From Prevotella sp. (GTDB lineage Bacteria; Bacteroidota; Bacteroidia; Bacteroidales; Bacteroidaceae): a stretch of DNA of 36,081 nucleotides. The notes beneath the pieces are model-generated. The model worked only from the letters and a program-made list of their open reading frames with translations. It had not been told where the DNA came from and ran no database searches. A program made the position numbers and the translations under genes. Of this stretch, positions 1 to 7,515 are shown piece by piece. How positions within the stretch are numbered: the stretch's first letter is position 1; every line of letters starts with the position of its first letter. The DNA is taken from positions 1 through 36,081 of the forward strand of contig JALFRV010000128.1 of assembly GCA_022778905.1 (NCBI GenBank), written 5' to 3'.

Positions 1-131
1 AAGTAACGTAGCGGCGTCAGGATTTGGCTTCGGCAGGGATTGTAATGGCTTCACGGATTATCGCCACTTCAACCAAAACCCTTGTAACTCAATTCTATCA
101 CTATATCTTTCCGCATTTCACTTTTTTGTAG

Positions 132-139
132 TAACTTTG
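132..139 (+). promoter_or_regulatory. Bacteroidota -7 promoter element for the 99-residue gene
   Basis: The sequence TAACTTTG, followed by GC, matches the Bacteroidota -7 consensus TAnnTTTG and lies about 30 bases before the ATG at 169. No clear TTTG -33 box was identified at the right distance. The placement implies a short leader. Confidence 0.6.
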
Positions 140-168
140 CAAACGGAAATTCAAACCGTTAGAACGTT

Positions 169-468
169 ATGATACAGGATGTAAAGTCTCTGTTAGGTGC
201 AGTGGAAAAGGAAGTCGGGAAGCGGATCGACTTAGCTTCCGATTTCGAAAAATTAGCCCATCTTTTCTCCGTGCGTCATGTGCCGGTCAGCTCCCTGTCG
301 CTGAAGAAGGTCTGGGCGCATGTGCATCATGCCGAAAAGCCATCGCGCGAGACTCTCGACAAGCTGGCTCTCTTCGTGGGATTTCAGGATTGGGAGAGCT
401 TCAAGGAGACGCTGCACGGCGACACGGATGCGTCTGTGAACTATGAAGATGACCGGGATAAGTCATAA
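169..468 (+). CDS. Small helical-domain protein of unknown function
   Basis: This 99-residue protein has no signal peptide or membrane segment, so it is probably cytoplasmic. Residues about 40-80 (SLSLKKVWAH, then ETLDKLALFVGFQDWESF) match a pattern I know from the N-termini of many larger Bacteroidota proteins: 'T/SLKRLWGY ... TLDxLAxFxGYxDWxxF'. Here that domain stands alone, followed only by a short acidic tail. The domain's function is not established to my knowledge; a nucleic-acid or protein-binding helical bundle is possible. It has its own promoter and is closed by a strong terminator shared with the convergent rplS. Confidence 0.75.
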   Translation: MIQDVKSLLGAVEKEVGKRIDLASDFEKLAHLFSVRHVPVSSLSLKKVWAHVHHAEKPSRETLDKLALFVGFQDWESFKETLHGDTDASVNYEDDRDKS

Positions 469-505
469 AAAAAGGTTCAGCTCTGATGAGTTGAACCTTT
501 TTTTA
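467..505. terminator. Bidirectional Rho-independent terminator
   Basis: A 10-bp stem (474-483 with 488-497, one G-U pair) closes a TGAT loop. It is flanked by A-runs on the left and T-runs on the right, so it can terminate both the + strand gene ending at 468 and the - strand rplS ending at 536. Confidence 0.9.
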
Positions 506-535
506 TAGCTTCTGAATGGATCTGCGAGAAGTTCA

Positions 536-895
536 TTACTTGCTGACGGGTGTTCTCTTTTCCTTGATACGGGCTGCCTTACCGGTCAGCTTGCGCAGGT
601 AGTAGAGTTTAGCGCGACGCACTTTACCACGCTTATTGATCTCGATGCTCTCGATGCTGGGCGACTCGATGGGGAAGATACGCTCCACACCAACGGTTCC
701 TGACATCTTGCGGACGGTGAAACGCTTCTTGTTTCCGTGTCCTGAGATCTTGATAACAACACCACGATAGAGCTGGATACGCTCCTTAGAACCCTCGACG
801 ATTTTGTAAGCGACAGTGATAGTGTCACCTGATTTGAACTCAGGAAACTGCTTGCCGGTTGCAAATGCTTCTTCAGCAACTTTAATTAAATCCAT
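536..895 (-). CDS. rplS: 50S ribosomal protein L19
   Basis: L19 sits at the 30S-50S interface of the ribosome. The 119-residue product carries the family hallmarks: [16 protein letters not shown] near the N-terminus, the central block [16 protein letters not shown] then [20 protein letters not shown], and a basic tail ([22 protein letters not shown]). The start at 895 ([11 protein letters not shown]) is chosen because it matches the usual Bacteroidota L19 N-terminus. An in-frame ATG at 910 would add five residues, and the open frame beyond that crosses the promoter, so longer starts are rejected. It is monocistronic here and is terminated by the shared hairpin. Confidence 0.97.
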   Translation of the reverse strand: MDLIKVAEEAFATGKQFPEFKSGDTITVAYKIVEGSKERIQLYRGVVIKISGHGNKKRFTVRKMSGTVGVERIFPIESPSIESIEINKRGKVRRAKLYYLRKLTGKAARIKEKRTPVSK

Positions 896-984
896 TTCTG
901 TTTTGATCATTAAATTTGTTTGTCGTTCCAACTGAACATGGCCAATGACTCTTCCATTGCCAGCGGTTAAGCCGAAAAGCGGTG

Positions 985-1016
985 CAAAGGTACTACTTTT
1001 TTGGTTATGCACCAAA
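985..1016 (-). promoter_or_regulatory. rplS promoter (-33 TTTG, -7 TACCTTTG)
   Basis: On the - strand a TTTG (complement of 1013-1016) is followed after 20 bases by TACCTTTG (complement of 985-992), a close match to the Bacteroidota housekeeping promoter. Transcription would start near 978, giving a leader of about 80 bases. Ribosomal autoregulation in that leader is possible but not shown. Confidence 0.8.
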
Positions 1017-1065
1017 TTTGAAGGCATATTTATTTCATTTTCAGCAGTCCTGCGGCTCTGCCGTG

Positions 1066-2292
1066 TCACAGCCCGAACAGCTGCTGATAGCGCTCGATGA
1101 CGTAGGACGAGAGGTCTGCATAGAGTCTTGCCAATTCCTTCGAGGGGATTTGCCCTTGTCTGTACCACCTGGCTCTTGCGGTCTCCGTGCGACGGAAAAT
1201 CTCCTTTTCGACCGGTGAGAGCTGCTGCATGATGCCGTTGCCCTGCAGGTTATGGAGCGCTTCCCAGTTGAAGTAGCGGTCGGAGCCGATCCCTTCGTGA
1301 AAGGCATAGACACGTTCTTTGAGCTTGTCGACTTTCTTTCCGAATACGGTGGTCGCTGCGCCGGCTTCGGCCGTGTAGATGGCTGGCAGCTGTCCGGCGG
1401 CATCCTTGAGCCAGAAGGGGAAGGCGGTGCTGACGGGCGGATAGCCAAGAATGAGCCACATCGTGGTCAGCTCCGGATTCTCTGTGGGCCGGACGCCCTG
1501 AATGGCCGACGTGCATGCCGTGCCGCTGCGATTGATGAGGTCATGGTCGATGAACCATCCGTTGGTTGCGGGTCTGTTGTGTGTGCCGTCTGCGAGATCG
1601 ATCCCCGTCTGCGGGTTGGCAAAGGAGCGGGCCAGACTGCCGAGCAGCCACTGCGGCGTGATGCTCCTTTGGGCGGCCGCCACCTTGAGCATGGCGTCGG
1701 CTTGCTGATAGCGGACGTAGCCTAAACCTTCATGGAGCGTGCCCGTGATGCTGAAGTTGGTGCGTGCGATATAGCCATCAGGCGCGGTCAGGGGGTCGTT
1801 GGCATCGAAGAAACGATAGCTGCGGGTGCTGGTCTCGCACCATCCGGCGCCTCCCTTGGCATCGATGACACCGAAGTTGGCACACAGGCCCTCGAGGCGC
1901 GTGGTGTCCATGAAGTGGCGGAACTCATCGACCGTGGCACATACCTGCAGTGCGCGGAACATCAGATTGCCGTTCTTGTCGCCCGGTTCGACACCGTTCA
2001 CCGTCTTCTCGAGATTGAATGACTGTGTGTTCATGATCGAGAAACCGGCCGAATTGGTCCCCATCCAGACCTCCTCCTCGCTGCGCGCGTTGCAGTCGAC
2101 GAGGCCAATGAAGTCGTATTTCGATCCCTTGAAATACTTCATGGCATTCTGCAGGTTGTCCGTGTCACGTGTTTTCCATAGCAAAGGGCGTCCGTCGGCG
2201 GTGGCATTACCTGAGATGACGGCGGCCGTGCAGGCATGTGCGCCTATGGCCGAGAGCAGCAACAAGGCTGCAAAAAAAAGTCTTTTTCCCAT
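1066..2292 (-). CDS. Secreted C45-family Ntn hydrolase (linear amide C-N hydrolase/acyltransferase type)
   Basis: The 408-residue protein starts [20 protein letters not shown] and residue 21 is Cys, immediately followed by [24 protein letters not shown]. This fits the C45 (acyl-CoA:6-APA acyltransferase/carcinine hydrolase) group, in which a processed N-terminal Cys is the nucleophile and a following Arg in the RDTD region is conserved. Here the catalytic Cys would be exposed by signal peptidase cleavage after AHA. Expected reaction: hydrolysis or transfer on a linear amide bond; substrate unknown. The start at 2292 is preferred over an upstream GTG-type frame because it begins the signal peptide and sits 13 bases from the predicted transcription start. 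It follows the metalloprotease gene on the same strand but has its own promoter. Confidence 0.82.
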   Translation of the reverse strand: MGKRLFFAALLLLSAIGAHACTAAVISGNATADGRPLLWKTRDTDNLQNAMKYFKGSKYDFIGLVDCNARSEEEVWMGTNSAGFSIMNTQSFNLEKTVNGVEPGDKNGNLMFRALQVCATVDEFRHFMDTTRLEGLCANFGVIDAKGGAGWCETSTRSYRFFDANDPLTAPDGYIARTNFSITGTLHEGLGYVRYQQADAMLKVAAAQRSITPQWLLGSLARSFANPQTGIDLADGTHNRPATNGWFIDHDLINRSGTACTSAIQGVRPTENPELTTMWLILGYPPVSTAFPFWLKDAAGQLPAIYTAEAGAATTVFGKKVDKLKERVYAFHEGIGSDRYFNWEALHNLQGNGIMQQLSPVEKEIFRRTETARARWYRQGQIPSKELARLYADLSSYVIERYQQLFGL

Positions 2293-2311
2293 GTGTGTGT
2301 ATGTTTTGTTG

Positions 2312-2319
2312 CGAAGATA
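2312..2319 (-). promoter_or_regulatory. Promoter of the C45 hydrolase gene
   Basis: The - strand reads TATCTTCG (complement of 2312-2319), close to TAnnTTTG, with TTGC at about 20 bases upstream. It leaves a very short leader before the ATG at 2292. One base departs from the -7 consensus. Confidence 0.5.
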
Positions 2320-2465
2320 GTGATTTCTTCGGATAGCTGCAACAGTTTTCCGCTTTTCATGGATGATTTTTCTTTCTGATCCGGAAGATTCCTTTGTCCC
2401 GTCCGGCCATGCCGGATGCCGGCCGATCGAGGGGACTGTGCCGGGCGGGGAAAGTGATGGCGGCG

Positions 2466-2512
2466 GGGGAAAAAGAAAGGGAAAAGCAGCCCGCATGAGC
2501 TGTTTTTCCTTT
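2466..2512 (-). terminator. Rho-independent terminator after the metalloprotease gene
   Basis: Arms at 2476-2490 and 2499-2512 pair over about 14 bp with one mismatch and one bulge. On the - strand the second arm ends in a pyrimidine run rich in T. It lies about 55 bases beyond the metalloprotease stop and would close the sigma-to-protease unit. Confidence 0.65.
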
Positions 2513-2565
2513 CTGATGGGCGTTTCTGTCCTGCAGGCAGGTATCTGCGGACAGAGGCAAAGTCC

Positions 2566-5118
2566 TTATTTCGTGTTCAGTGCATGCTTCAGTTCCATGT
2601 ACAGACCTTGGTAATGGGCTTTCAAGATCTTGCCGGGGGCACTGACACGAAGGCGTGCCAGCAGGTTCAGCAGGTCGTGGGCCGTGCTCAGGACGACCGG
2701 ATTCTTGATCATGCTGTAATCCTCCATGGGATCGAACTCGAAGAAGGAGGTCGACCGCCTGTCGGCTTCGGCAGCGTAGGTTGCGTGCGCACCGTGGCAC
2801 ATGCAGGTCGGCTGGATGTGCCGGAGCATTTCGTCCGTCCACGAAGAGAAGGAATACATGGATCCGGGAGATGACTTGGAACCGCTCGCGGAGGGCATCA
2901 GCCGCAGGAGGGATGTCAGATATACATTCTGCAACTGGCGCTCGTAGAGGTCGGGGACACCGCCTCGGATGCTCTTGCCCCACACGAACTGATAGAGTTC
3001 CTGCATGAACTGCGCGTAGGTGTAGGCCGTCTTGGGCTCCAATTGCTCATTCAGAGCCATCACGGAACTTACCGGTTTGGCGAACAGACTCTTCAGTACG
3101 CGCGCCTGAAGGTTAGGAATCGACACGATGGGACCCGTCTTCGTGATGATGTCCTGGGGCATCAGCCATTTGGGCATGTCTGCGATGTTCCTGAGAACAA
3201 ACCGCAATGCCTCCTGCTGCGTTTTCCTGTCGGTGAACCGGTAGTTTCGTCTGCCGTCGCCGGAGACCGGCTCATCCATGTAGATACTGCCCACATACAT
3301 CACTGCATGATATAAATAAGTCTGCAGCTGGTTGCTCACATTGACGTACGCTTCCTGCAGGCGCTGGTAGTCCTTGCCGTCTTCGACGCACCATTCGGGC
3401 AGATGTCGGACGATGTACTTGAGATTGCTGATGCCGTAGGTGCCGGCTTTGACGGCATTGTCGCCCAAGTCTTCGGACTGGCATGACGGATCCACGGAGT
3501 TGAAGAAATACTGTGGGCCGTAGAGATACATCGGGTCATGCTCCTTCTCCCGTATCCAGCTGTTGAGCACGGGGAGCTCCTCTTCGGGTGTCTTCGCATC
3601 GGGGATGGGTTTGTAGCCCCATGCGATAGCGTAGGCATCGTAGACCCCCAAGTGGGGCGGACGCAGGCTGACGCCCTTGTCGCCGGGCTGTGCGACGTAG
3701 TTGTAGCGGGCATAATCCATGATGGAAGGCGTGGTGCCGTGGACGGCCGTGAATGATGCGGAGCGCAGGGAGTCGACGGGAATGGTGGACGAAGCCCTGA
3801 AGTTGTGGAGCAATCCCAATGTGTGGCCCACTTCATGAGCGGCAACATAGCGCAGCGAATTGCCCGTCATGTCATCGTCAAAGACCCTTTTTCGTGCCCG
3901 TTCGTTCACGGCTCCGGTCTGTACAAACTCCCAGTTGTGCAGGAGTTTGATGCTGTTGTAATAGAACAAGACATCCCCTTGGATGATCTCACCGGTGCGG
4001 GGGTCGGAGCAGCATGGGCCTACGGAGTTCTCAACCTTGGTGGTAATCATCCGGTAACAGTTGTAGCGGATGTCGTCCGGATCAAAGTTGGGATCGTCGG
4101 CAGGATAGTCCTTGGCCACCATGACATTCTTGAAGCCGATCTGCTCGAAAGCCTTGTTCCAGTCGCAGATGCCTAATTTGATATACGAACGCCACTTGGC
4201 AGGGATCGCCGTGTCAACATAGAAGACGATGGGCTGCATCGGTTCGACCTTCTCTCCGCGTGCATAGGCAGCCGGATCGCGTGGCTGGAGATTCCAGCGT
4301 TTGATGTATGAGAAGTTCTTGACACCGTCCTCCCGGTCCGTGAAGTATTCTTTCTTCTCGTCGAAGTAGCCGATTCGCGGGTCCGAAAGTCTCGGCCGCA
4401 TGGGCGTTTCGGGCAAAAGGATGATGTTGCGGAGCATGGTCACGGTGAACGGATCGCCGCTGTCAGAGTAGCCCATCTGCGATCTGACCTGGAGATTTTT
4501 GGGGAATGTCTTGATGCCGGTTATCATGCACAGTTCGCTGATGGGCGAACCGGAGCTGACATTCTTCGATCCTCCGGAGCTGAAAGGATCCAGCTCTTTG
4601 ACGCTGTTCTCAAACAAGGGGGACAGATCAACCAGCACCGTCCCGTCGGGAGCGGTGGCCTTGATCTTGTAGGACTTCCAGATGGGGTTTGTGAAGTTCT
4701 TGTTGAACGAGGCCATCAGTGGCGATTGCGGGTCACAGAGGGTTTTGTATACCTTCTTGTGAATGTACAGATAGTTGTTCTGGACGGATAGTGTGATGAG
4801 CACGGGAGAATGCGGCATCTGTCCCGCTACGGTCCCGGCGTTGTTGCTCGTCGTCGATACGCGCGATGTGAGCAGCAGGTCTTTTCCCAACAGCGTAGCC
4901 GGAATGGCGAACAAGCGTGCGTCTTCCTTCTCATAGACCGTGATCAGTCCGCTCTTCTCTTTGTATCCGCTGATCGCCTTCTGGTAAGCCGAAGCCGGGG
5001 CGGATGGCTCGGCTTCGGTGGTTGTTTCTACTTTCTGCTTCTTCGATTTCTTATTGCTTTTGGCTGCGGCAGGGGTGACCGTGAGCGCCATGCAAATGTA
5101 AAGGAGGATCAATCTCAT
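2566..5118 (-). CDS. Large secreted zinc metalloprotease (DUF5117/DUF5118/DUF4953-type)
   Basis: This 850-residue protein has an N-terminal signal peptide (residues 1-19, ending TPAAA) and then a Lys/Thr-rich linker. The catalytic motif HEVGHTLGLLH occupies residues 428-438, giving zinc ligands H428, H432 and H438 and general base E429. PSIMDYA with M467 fits a metzincin-like Met-turn. Size, layout and gene context match the Bacteroidota zinc-dependent metalloproteases often found downstream of susCD and Peptidase_Mx1 genes. It probably degrades protein in the periplasm or at the surface. It is the last gene of the unit and begins 21 bases after the Mx1-like lipoprotein gene. No catalytic residue is missing. 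Confidence 0.88.
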   Translation of the reverse strand: MRLILLYICMALTVTPAAAKSNKKSKKQKVETTTEAEPSAPASAYQKAISGYKEKSGLITVYEKEDARLFAIPATLLGKDLLLTSRVSTTSNNAGTVAGQMPHSPVLITLSVQNNYLYIHKKVYKTLCDPQSPLMASFNKNFTNPIWKSYKIKATAPDGTVLVDLSPLFENSVKELDPFSSGGSKNVSSGSPISELCMITGIKTFPKNLQVRSQMGYSDSGDPFTVTMLRNIILLPETPMRPRLSDPRIGYFDEKKEYFTDREDGVKNFSYIKRWNLQPRDPAAYARGEKVEPMQPIVFYVDTAIPAKWRSYIKLGICDWNKAFEQIGFKNVMVAKDYPADDPNFDPDDIRYNCYRMITTKVENSVGPCCSDPRTGEIIQGDVLFYYNSIKLLHNWEFVQTGAVNERARKRVFDDDMTGNSLRYVAAHEVGHTLGLLHNFRASSTIPVDSLRSASFTAVHGTTPSIMDYARYNYVAQPGDKGVSLRPPHLGVYDAYAIAWGYKPIPDAKTPEEELPVLNSWIREKEHDPMYLYGPQYFFNSVDPSCQSEDLGDNAVKAGTYGISNLKYIVRHLPEWCVEDGKDYQRLQEAYVNVSNQLQTYLYHAVMYVGSIYMDEPVSGDGRRNYRFTDRKTQQEALRFVLRNIADMPKWLMPQDIITKTGPIVSIPNLQARVLKSLFAKPVSSVMALNEQLEPKTAYTYAQFMQELYQFVWGKSIRGGVPDLYERQLQNVYLTSLLRLMPSASGSKSSPGSMYSFSSWTDEMLRHIQPTCMCHGAHATYAAEADRRSTSFFEFDPMEDYSMIKNPVVLSTAHDLLNLLARLRVSAPGKILKAHYQGLYMELKHALNTK

Positions 5119-5139
5119 TGATATAAGGTGTTTATAACG

Positions 5140-6066
5140 TTAGGGCAACTGGTCGATATCAAAATTTTCGCATTTCAGGAAGGCCTGTTTCAGGATGTCA
5201 TATTTTTCCTTCATGATGGGATGACTGTTGACGATCTGCTCGCGTTGTGTTTTCGGCGTGCCGAAAATGAAGGCGACCCACTGCCTCCGGTCTGTGTCCT
5301 CGTCGGGCGTCTCGATCCACCAGCCACCGTAATCAGGGTCCGGATCGAAGAATGTAGCGATGTGATTGTAGGAGATGAAGCCCAAGGAGTGGAAGTCAAT
5401 GTCCCATGGAAGTGTGCCCCAAACATCGCCCAAGGGCGTCGAAGCCAGTTCGCTGATCTCCTTTCGGTAATAGTCCTTGCTCACTTCGTCAAAGGTTTCC
5501 GGAATGGAGAAGACACCTTTCTCACCGCCTAAAAAGTCAATCCAGTAGCGCGAGTGGATGTCGCCTTTCATGGCCTGCATCAGGCTGTCGCTCTCGGTGC
5601 CCATGTCTTGTCTGATGCCAGCAATCGCCAAGAAGCGGTTGGCGGCATAGGCATGATAGGAAGGTGTGGCTTTTTCCATGCCGAGAAAGAGAATGCTGTC
5701 GGCCAGGATGATGGAGAAGGGCAGGTGTTTCAGCCTGAATTCCTCGGAATAAGTATCCAAGAACATGGAATGGAGGCGTGCGATACCTTTCTGAAGCATA
5801 GCCTGCGACTGGTCCGGAGGTGTGATCCGGAGGTTGTTCTTCTTCTGAAAATTGAACTTGTAGTCTATCGTCTGCGGGTTCGTGATCAGATAAGTCTTGT
5901 ACTTGGCGAACAGCTCATGGCGTTCGTGCTGTATGGGATCCGATGCGTCATCGGTCACATTGTACTGCGGATCTTCCAGTTCTGCATGGATGTCATCTTC
6001 GCTGCTGCATGAAGAGAGCATGCATGCGGTGCAGGCTAAAATGGATAATAAGACTTTTATTTTCAT
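5140..6066 (-). CDS. SusD-linked lipoprotein resembling Peptidase_Mx1 but lacking HExxH
   Basis: The 308-residue protein has a lipoprotein signal peptide with lipobox MLSSC (lipidated Cys20). Its length, position directly after susD and before a DUF5117-type protease, and overall sequence flow (I67DYKFNF, the SIPETFDEVSKDYY stretch near 187-200, LGFISY near 228, IMKEKYDIL near the C-terminus) resemble 'putative zinc-binding metallopeptidase' Peptidase_Mx1 lipoproteins. In active members HExxH lies just before the 'pxxFdxvs..Y' segment; here the same place reads MKGDIHSRYW (166-175), with no HExxH. It is therefore probably a non-catalytic surface subunit of the SusCD complex. The family call comes from a remembered pattern and is moderately certain. 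Confidence 0.6.
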   Translation of the reverse strand: MKIKVLLSILACTACMLSSCSSEDDIHAELEDPQYNVTDDASDPIQHERHELFAKYKTYLITNPQTIDYKFNFQKKNNLRITPPDQSQAMLQKGIARLHSMFLDTYSEEFRLKHLPFSIILADSILFLGMEKATPSYHAYAANRFLAIAGIRQDMGTESDSLMQAMKGDIHSRYWIDFLGGEKGVFSIPETFDEVSKDYYRKEISELASTPLGDVWGTLPWDIDFHSLGFISYNHIATFFDPDPDYGGWWIETPDEDTDRRQWVAFIFGTPKTQREQIVNSHPIMKEKYDILKQAFLKCENFDIDQLP

Positions 6067-6078
6067 GTTGTTTGAATG

Positions 6079-7515
6079 CTAATTGTTGTTGATCAATCTT
6101 TCGGCACGCGGTATCGGGAGCGTATAACGGCTGTCCCCCTTCTGCAAGGTGTACTGTACCTTCTCGCCGCCTGTATCGCTCGAACTGTAGGTATGGCTGA
6201 TCTCGGGGCAGCCCCAACGGCGTAAGTCGAACCAACGGGTGCCTTCGAAGCACAGTTCCATGCGGCGCTCGTCCTTCACCAACTGTAGTGTCTCGTCCTG
6301 AGAGGCGGCAGTCAGCGGGGTGTTGTCAGCGATGCGGCTATTGCGGATGGTGTTGATGTCCTGCAGGGCGGCATCTTTTTGGCCTAACGCAGCATAGGCT
6401 TCGGCGCGATTCAGGTATGCTTCGGAAAGATGGAAAGCATAGGGATACATGCCGTGGGAGCGTGCTGCATAGAACTTATAGGGCTTGTATCGCCGCATGT
6501 AAGCATAGAAGAATGCTTTCAGTCGCACGTCTCCTGAAGTGTACATGCTGATCAGTCCCGGGTCGACAAGATAGCATCCTTTCTCACTGTTGCTTGCCGT
6601 GATGAACGTCTGGAGCTTGAATTGCGTGTCTGAACCATAGGTGAAGAGCACCTCCGTGTTAGCGCTGTTCAGGAAACGGTCATTGGCTTGAGCCACGCCA
6701 TCAGTCAGATCGTAGAGCTTCTTGCCGCTTTTCTCGATTGCCTTTGTCGCATAATCGGCAGCCGCCTGATACTGCTTCTTGTACAAGGCCACGCGGGAAC
6801 GCAGGAGATAGGCTGCGCCCACATTGGGCCGATAGATCGTCCGCTCGCCGATGGAACCTTCAAAGGCGGCGATGGAGGCATCAAGATCCGATTCGATCAG
6901 GCGATAGACGTCGCCGAGCGTGGACTTTGTGAGGTTTCGGTTTTCGATACTTGAGGAGCTGTTGATGGGCACGGCCGGCGTGCGGTCGGCCTGTTCGTCG
7001 CTCTCGAACGGTGCGGCATACGTGTTGGCAAGCATGAAATAGGACCAGGCGCGGAGAAATCTGGCTTCGCCTTCGAGTTCCTTTTTCTCGGCTTCAGTAC
7101 CCTTTGCGCTTCCGAGTTGGTCAAGTATGATGTTCGAGATCAATACACGATGGTAGTACACTTCCCACGAACGGTCGGCCGCCACGGTATTGTTGTAATC
7201 CACTTCGGGATCATTCTGCCATGTGTAATAGCCCCACATTGTCTCCCTGCTGTCACGTGCGTCCTTGCGACGGACATTGACATATTCGTTCACATCATCG
7301 GTGAGCAGGTCGAGATACTCCGATATGGAGATCTGATTGTTGGTCCCATGGTTGAGTCCTTCGCCCAAGAGGAACTCACTATAGTCCTGTACGGTCTTCG
7401 GAATGTAGAGGTCCTGCGACTTCTCATCCAAGAAGTGGTCGCACGAGGCCATGCTTGCGGTCATCGCCAACAGCAGCAGTGACTTGCAAATATATTGTTT
7501 CATTTTCTTCATCAT
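6079..7515 (-). CDS. SusD/RagB-family outer-membrane lipoprotein
   Basis: SusD proteins are surface lipoproteins that cap a SusC channel and capture ligand. This 478-residue copy has a lipoprotein signal (lipobox SMASC, Cys25) followed by DHFLDEKSQDLYIP, typical of the mature SusD N-terminus. The ARFLRAWSYFMLANTY helix and the C-terminal AYLNRAEAYAALGQKDAALQDINTIR, ERRMELCFEGTRWFDLRRWG signatures are present. Two in-frame ATGs open the gene; it starts directly after the susC stop codon, so it should be cotranscribed and perhaps translationally coupled. Ligand unknown; the protease neighbours suggest peptide rather than glycan. Because susC is interrupted, this protein may lack a working partner. 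Confidence 0.93.
   Translation of the reverse strand: MMKKMKQYICKSLLLLAMTASMASCDHFLDEKSQDLYIPKTVQDYSEFLLGEGLNHGTNNQISISEYLDLLTDDVNEYVNVRRKDARDSRETMWGYYTWQNDPEVDYNNTVAADRSWEVYYHRVLISNIILDQLGSAKGTEAEKKELEGEARFLRAWSYFMLANTYAAPFESDEQADRTPAVPINSSSSIENRNLTKSTLGDVYRLIESDLDASIAAFEGSIGERTIYRPNVGAAYLLRSRVALYKKQYQAAADYATKAIEKSGKKLYDLTDGVAQANDRFLNSANTEVLFTYGSDTQFKLQTFITASNSEKGCYLVDPGLISMYTSGDVRLKAFFYAYMRRYKPYKFYAARSHGMYPYAFHLSEAYLNRAEAYAALGQKDAALQDINTIRNSRIADNTPLTAASQDETLQLVKDERRMELCFEGTRWFDLRRWGCPEISHTYSSSDTGGEKVQYTLQKGDSRYTLPIPRAERLINNN

Noticed and set aside
2..171. An open frame through the first 170 bases on the + strand, with GFGFGRDCNGF recalling the end of a beta-ketoacyl synthase
   Set aside because: The resemblance is short, the rest does not fit, and the frame runs across the predicted promoter of the next gene. 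I see no supportable gene in 1-168.
536..1168. Extended 210-codon version of rplS
   Set aside because: The extension crosses the strong promoter at 985-1016 and has no L19 homology; the start at 895 gives a normal-length protein.
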